DNA of 64,000 nt. Origin: Rhizoclosmatium globosum. Its lineage: Eukaryota > Chytridiomycota > Chytridiomycetes > Chytridiales > Chytriomycetaceae. Both the position numbers and the translations under genes were made by a program. Below, piece by piece: positions 59,974-64,000 of this stretch; the first letter of the stretch is position 1, and every line of letters begins with the position of its first letter. The DNA is taken from contig MCGO01000034.1 of assembly GCA_002104985.1 (NCBI GenBank), positions 124,001-188,000 on the forward strand. Reading direction: 5' to 3'. The notes beneath the pieces are model-generated. The model saw only the letters and a list, made by a program, of their open reading frames with translations, did no database searches and was not told where the DNA came from.

Positions 59974-62900
59974 CTACCGCCCCGACCGTTGCATATGATA
60001 TTCATAGGAAGGCGGTTTCGCATAACTTGGTAACTGCCTCTCTGTCTCCACAACTGCAGCCGCAACAGCAAACGCCGCTACAGTTGCTGCACCCGCAGCC
60101 GCACCCGCAAACATATTAATACTTGTCTGTGGCGGTGGAGGTTTCATCGATGTACTAACAACACTTGTCAAATCACTTGGCACCGGCTGTGTGATTGGTG
60201 CATCCAGAACAGGTGCCAGCGGCGGCGGCGTTGTTGTAGGTAGTAAGCTACCGCCGCCCGCTGCTGCTGAACTCTCTGCTTGTTGTTGTCGTCGGATGTG
60301 GTAGATGCTTCCAGCAGTGACAACCACAAGTGCAAGGGCTCCAATAACACACCCAATAATGCTCCGATCGACATTCCTACGCCACCTGCACTTGAGGCTG
60401 AGGCTCGGAAGTCTGTCAAGTGGTTACATGTACAAAGGAGAGCGGTTGATGTAGCACCAAGAACTTTGCATCCGTCCGTTGACCATTTCGTTGTGGTTTT
60501 GTTGAAGAAGGTACACGCAGTGTTGGAGTAGGATGTGGCGGTGATACCGTATGTGGTTTGGAAATCTGGTGTAAAGGGGATGCTAAAGTTTGTTGAGGTG
60601 ACTTGAACTTCTTTTTCGGTTGAGCCAGAGAAGACGGTCAAATCAGTAATGCTGGAGTCGAAGTGACCAAGGCTGTCGTCTCCGTGTGGGTAAGAGTTGG
60701 CTGATTTTGTACCACAACTGTATGAAACAGTATCGGCGTCAGTGTTGGCCGCATTGGCTGCAATTTTGAAGTCACAGAAAGTAGAGTCGCTGTCGGTGAA
60801 GGCAACTCCAATTTTGCGGGTAATGTATCCAGCAGAGAAGCTGAAGGGGTATTCCTCAGCTGCCTTGGTTCTGGCGAAACAAGTTGAAAGTGTGTCCAAA
60901 AGGTTGTTAAATGTTGCAACAGTTGTGGCTCTGTCGGCGTCAGATACAATGCTCTGATAAGCCTTTGATCCCAAAGTCTGGTCCAACACGAGGAACAATG
61001 ATGAAGCAGATGCAATATCGACACAGTTTGGTGGGTACTGTTTCAATCCGTTGGAAGAAATTTGGTTGATGACTGAGTTAACGAGGGCAACATATTTAGG
61101 CATGACACTTGAGTCCAAAGCATACGCCTTTCCAGCAACTTTTTGAAGGATACTAGCGAGGAAGGGACCAATCGATACAGTATCAACGTATGTGTCATTT
61201 GTGAACTGAGTCAAAAGGTCAAGGATGAGTGGGAAGTCTGGGGCAGTAACGTCAATGTCAAGAGCTGCGGATCCAATGGCTTGAGCAGCGAGAATTGAGT
61301 TTCCAGTTTGGATCCAGGTAGCATTAGCTTGCTTCAGCAAGACACAAGCATTAGTGGTGCATTCAGTGGAGTAGGCGTTGGCTTGCAAGTTCTTAGCGGC
61401 AGCGAAAGCATTTCCGACTCCATACACGGACGATTGGTATTGATCCGAGACAACGACTTGGATTTGGTATTGTCCCGTTGTGAATGTCGACGACATCAAA
61501 GAAGATCGGTCAGTGGGAACGACCTGGGTCCAAGTAGTGGTCGAGTTGGTCTTGACGAAGAATTTGTAAGACAATGGTTGTGCAGATGGATCCGCAGCCC
61601 AGTATGGACAACTGTACTGCAGTGGTTGGTTAAGAGCTGTGATGGATGATGACTGGAGGAAGCAGAATCCACCAAATGGTACTTCGTAGGTTTCAAACGT
61701 AATTTTTGCAGTAGCTGTGCTGGCTCCATCTTGAACTGTAACAGCAACGCAGTAAGTTGTGTCACCCAAAAGAACTCCAGGAGTAAATTTGAGAATTTGA
61801 GCGGATGTTGCGTTACTCATAAAGTTGTTTGCATTGGCAAAGTTCACGGAGCTGTACCTTGGGTCGTTACATGAACTCCATGAATATTTAACGTTTGACA
61901 AAGCAGAGACGGTTGAGGCATCAACAACGGCACTAAGAGCGAACGTGTTGGAGTATGGAGATGTAGATTCGTTTGGAATAGCAATCTTTACGCTTGGAAC
62001 TGACTGACCACCAACAATAGTGAGTTTCGATGATGATTTACTTTGAGCTACAACTCCAGTGACTGCATCTAATACAGCCACGCTCAAAGTGTACGTGTCA
62101 GCGGCGATTTGACCAGTCAAAACGTTTCCAGCACATCCAGTCAACAACTTGGAAACACCGGCAGCACACAAGAAGCCGTGCGAGTTGATACATGACCAAG
62201 CACATTGGTACTGTCCTGGAGACGCATTGTTGAATGCGTCGCTGAAGAAGGTTGCATCAACGACTACACTCTGGGTTTGACCAAGAGTTCTCGAGCTTCC
62301 GGCAGACACACCAATAATCTCTCCAGCGGTTGTGAACGAAGAAGTAGTTGTGAGCCAGTTTGGTTGACCAGCATATTGGACGTTAAGGGTCACGGTACAA
62401 GTAGTCTTTGGTTGTAGGGTAAATGGTTGAATTACCAGCTGACTTCCAACTTGAATAGTGCTTGGCAATCCTGGACAGCTTGCACTGTTTGCAGACCACT
62501 GATAAAGAATGTTTGTAGTGACTCCGCAAGCTGGTTGACCCAAGGCCTTCAAAACCTGAACCTGGTTGATCTTCGCGTTTGATTCTGGTACGTTGGTGAC
62601 AGTCACATATGGCGTAGTCGCGTCCCAACCAAAGTTTACAGTCGTCGATTGAGTTCCAACACCACCAAGATAGTTTGTCAAGCTCAAGGTGAAAGTGTAA
62701 GTGTTGTACTGGCCAGTTTGAGACCAGAGCATACTGATTGGAACGGCACAGACCCCCTTCTGATTGATTTGAGCTACACAGCCGGCGAGGAATGTGGTCA
62801 AAGCTGGAGCCAAGTTCCAGTTTGGAATCGAAGAGGTAAAGGTGAGACTTGAAGCAACAGTGTAGTTTCTGCCCGCAGAACCAGAAGATGCAGTCAAATC

Positions 62901-64000
62901 AATTGGAAGAATCAATCCTTGGCAAGATGGGATGAAAACAGGTGCAGTGATGATAGCGATCGGGTTCGGGACGACAGCAGGTTGCGAAACAGTGACACTG
63001 CTTCCAGATACTTGGACGAAGTTTTGTCCTGCAGCCCACAAGCTTCCAGAAAGAATCTTAACCATTTGACCTGGAACAATAGCCCAACTGTCATATGCAG
63101 TGAACTGAGCCTGGAGTGAAATCTTAAATCTGGTGCCAGTAAGCTGTTGAACGAGACAGTCGCTTGCTTTGTTGCCAAGTTTTCCAGTTGCGGGTGTAGT
63201 GGTTGGGTCATAAGCAGTCTGGAAGATGGCAGAGCAAGGCAGAGGAATGCTTCCATCAACAAGAACGATCTTGTTGTAAGTGTTAAATTGGTTGACATCA
63301 ATGATAGTGGCTGGTGTGTCAACGTCAACAAAAATACTGGCTCCGTTGTTCGAGAACTGTGCAGCAATAGCCTTTGGAGCTTTCGCAAATACAGTCACAG
63401 TAGTTGAGCCGGAGGAAGCCAGTTGAGGGTAAGTGTAGTAGTTTCCTTGCACCAAGTTGAGTTGTGGAACGTTGTACTTGGATGCAGCGAAAACAACGTT
63501 AACGTTGTAGACACCACTTGTGCCCAAGTTTGGAAGGTTGCACCAAGCAGTTGTTGAGCTTGTGACGTAAAGGGGAGTCGCAACTCCGTTGGAGGTGGCG
63601 TTGAAGACGCAGAATCCTCCGGTAAGTTGTGGCAAGTTTTGTCCGGTAATGGAGATTGGCTGAATATCCGTGCTTGTGTACAAAGTGCTTGTAGTCAAAC
63701 CACTCACAGTTGCTGGAGTTTGGTAGTATCGAACAGTGTATGGAATAGAGTCGTCCACGTAAATTGGAATAGACCCAGATGCACCAGAGAACTGAGTGAA
63801 GTCGACGACAATGGACAAATATTGGCTGCTAATCAAGTTGACCTTTCCTGTGTAAATAGCCCCGTTGACGTAAACAACTGAAGATGAGGTAAATGACATT
63901 CCCCAAAGTACGACAGTAACAGCTGAAGTCTTGGTGGCAATTTCGGGTTGAACTCCGAACAAGAAGGTCTTGTGTGATGTTGGCAATGTTGGTGCAGAAT
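59974..64000 (-). CDS. IPT/TIG- and GPS-domain surface protein (polycystin/REJ-like ectodomain), 5' end off window
   Basis: The visible ~1,340 residues lack introns. Near the right edge an IPT/TIG-like beta fold is seen (DIQPISITGQNLPQLTGG); long repeats of beta-rich, Cys-sparse sequence follow, similar to the REJ region of polycystins. A GPS motif is clear: CTFFNKTTTKWSTDGC then LLCTCNHLTDF, the self-cleaving site of GAIN domains. A single membrane helix (SIGALLGVVIGALALVVV after frame repair) and an Ala/Pro-rich tail ending YEYHMQRSGR close the protein. One base is missing at ~60349 inside the helix; without it the frame leaves the helix and ends in a basic stretch at 60168. Surface adhesion or mating recognition is inferred. 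The start codon lies beyond 64000. Confidence 0.78.

Overview
The window looks like nuclear DNA of a flagellated (chytrid-type) fungus. Genes are tightly packed and broken by 41-150 nt GT-AG introns, often with a CTAAC/CTRAY-like branch site. Fungal markers are two CipC/DUF3759 genes, LysM and PAN surface proteins, a Crinkler-type effector and hybrid histidine kinases. A Cep57/PPC89-type centriolar protein fits a zoosporic lineage. The chytrid assignment is inference from gene content.

Layout: (1) 0-6.3 kb, two divergent MASE1 histidine-kinase-like genes that both lack the phospho-accepting His and the G1-box Asp. (2) 6.4-10 kb, a LysM+DM9 protein, a Prp38-family splicing factor with a 12-nt microexon, and a Rab-like GTPase. 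(3) 10.2-17.6 kb, a PAN-domain surface protein gene split by a 5.06-kb Ty3/gypsy chromovirus with identical 209-bp LTRs and a 5-bp target duplication. The element has lost its reverse transcriptase, seems to carry three spliceosomal introns, and has four structured repeats in its leader. (4) 17.9-32.2 kb, SSF1/PPAN, a secreted glycosidase-like protein, a mitochondrial P-loop ATPase, a periplasmic-binding-protein-like receptor, ANAPC7, and a Crinkler with STAND-like NTPase and nuclease-fold domains. (5) 32.6-40.8 kb, a Cep57-like protein, TMA16 and a TALE homeodomain protein. (6) 40.8-53.1 kb, an AT-rich island with no intact gene, holding two TA-flanked MITEs and a retroelement remnant. (7) 53.1-64 kb, alpha-tubulin, two CipC genes, a sorting nexin, NSE3 (MAGE domain) and an IPT/GPS-domain surface protein running off the right edge.

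Many genes are interrupted by apparent single-base deletions, nearly all at runs of identical bases (about 27 sites in LysM-DM9, Prp38, receptor, ANAPC7, Crinkler, TMA16, NSE3 and others). Flanking splice phases and family alignments agree that one base is missing each time. The likeliest cause is residual homopolymer error in a long-read assembly, so those genes are probably intact in the organism. Exon limits below were worked out by hand from frame, GT/AG signals and family similarity; no search was run.
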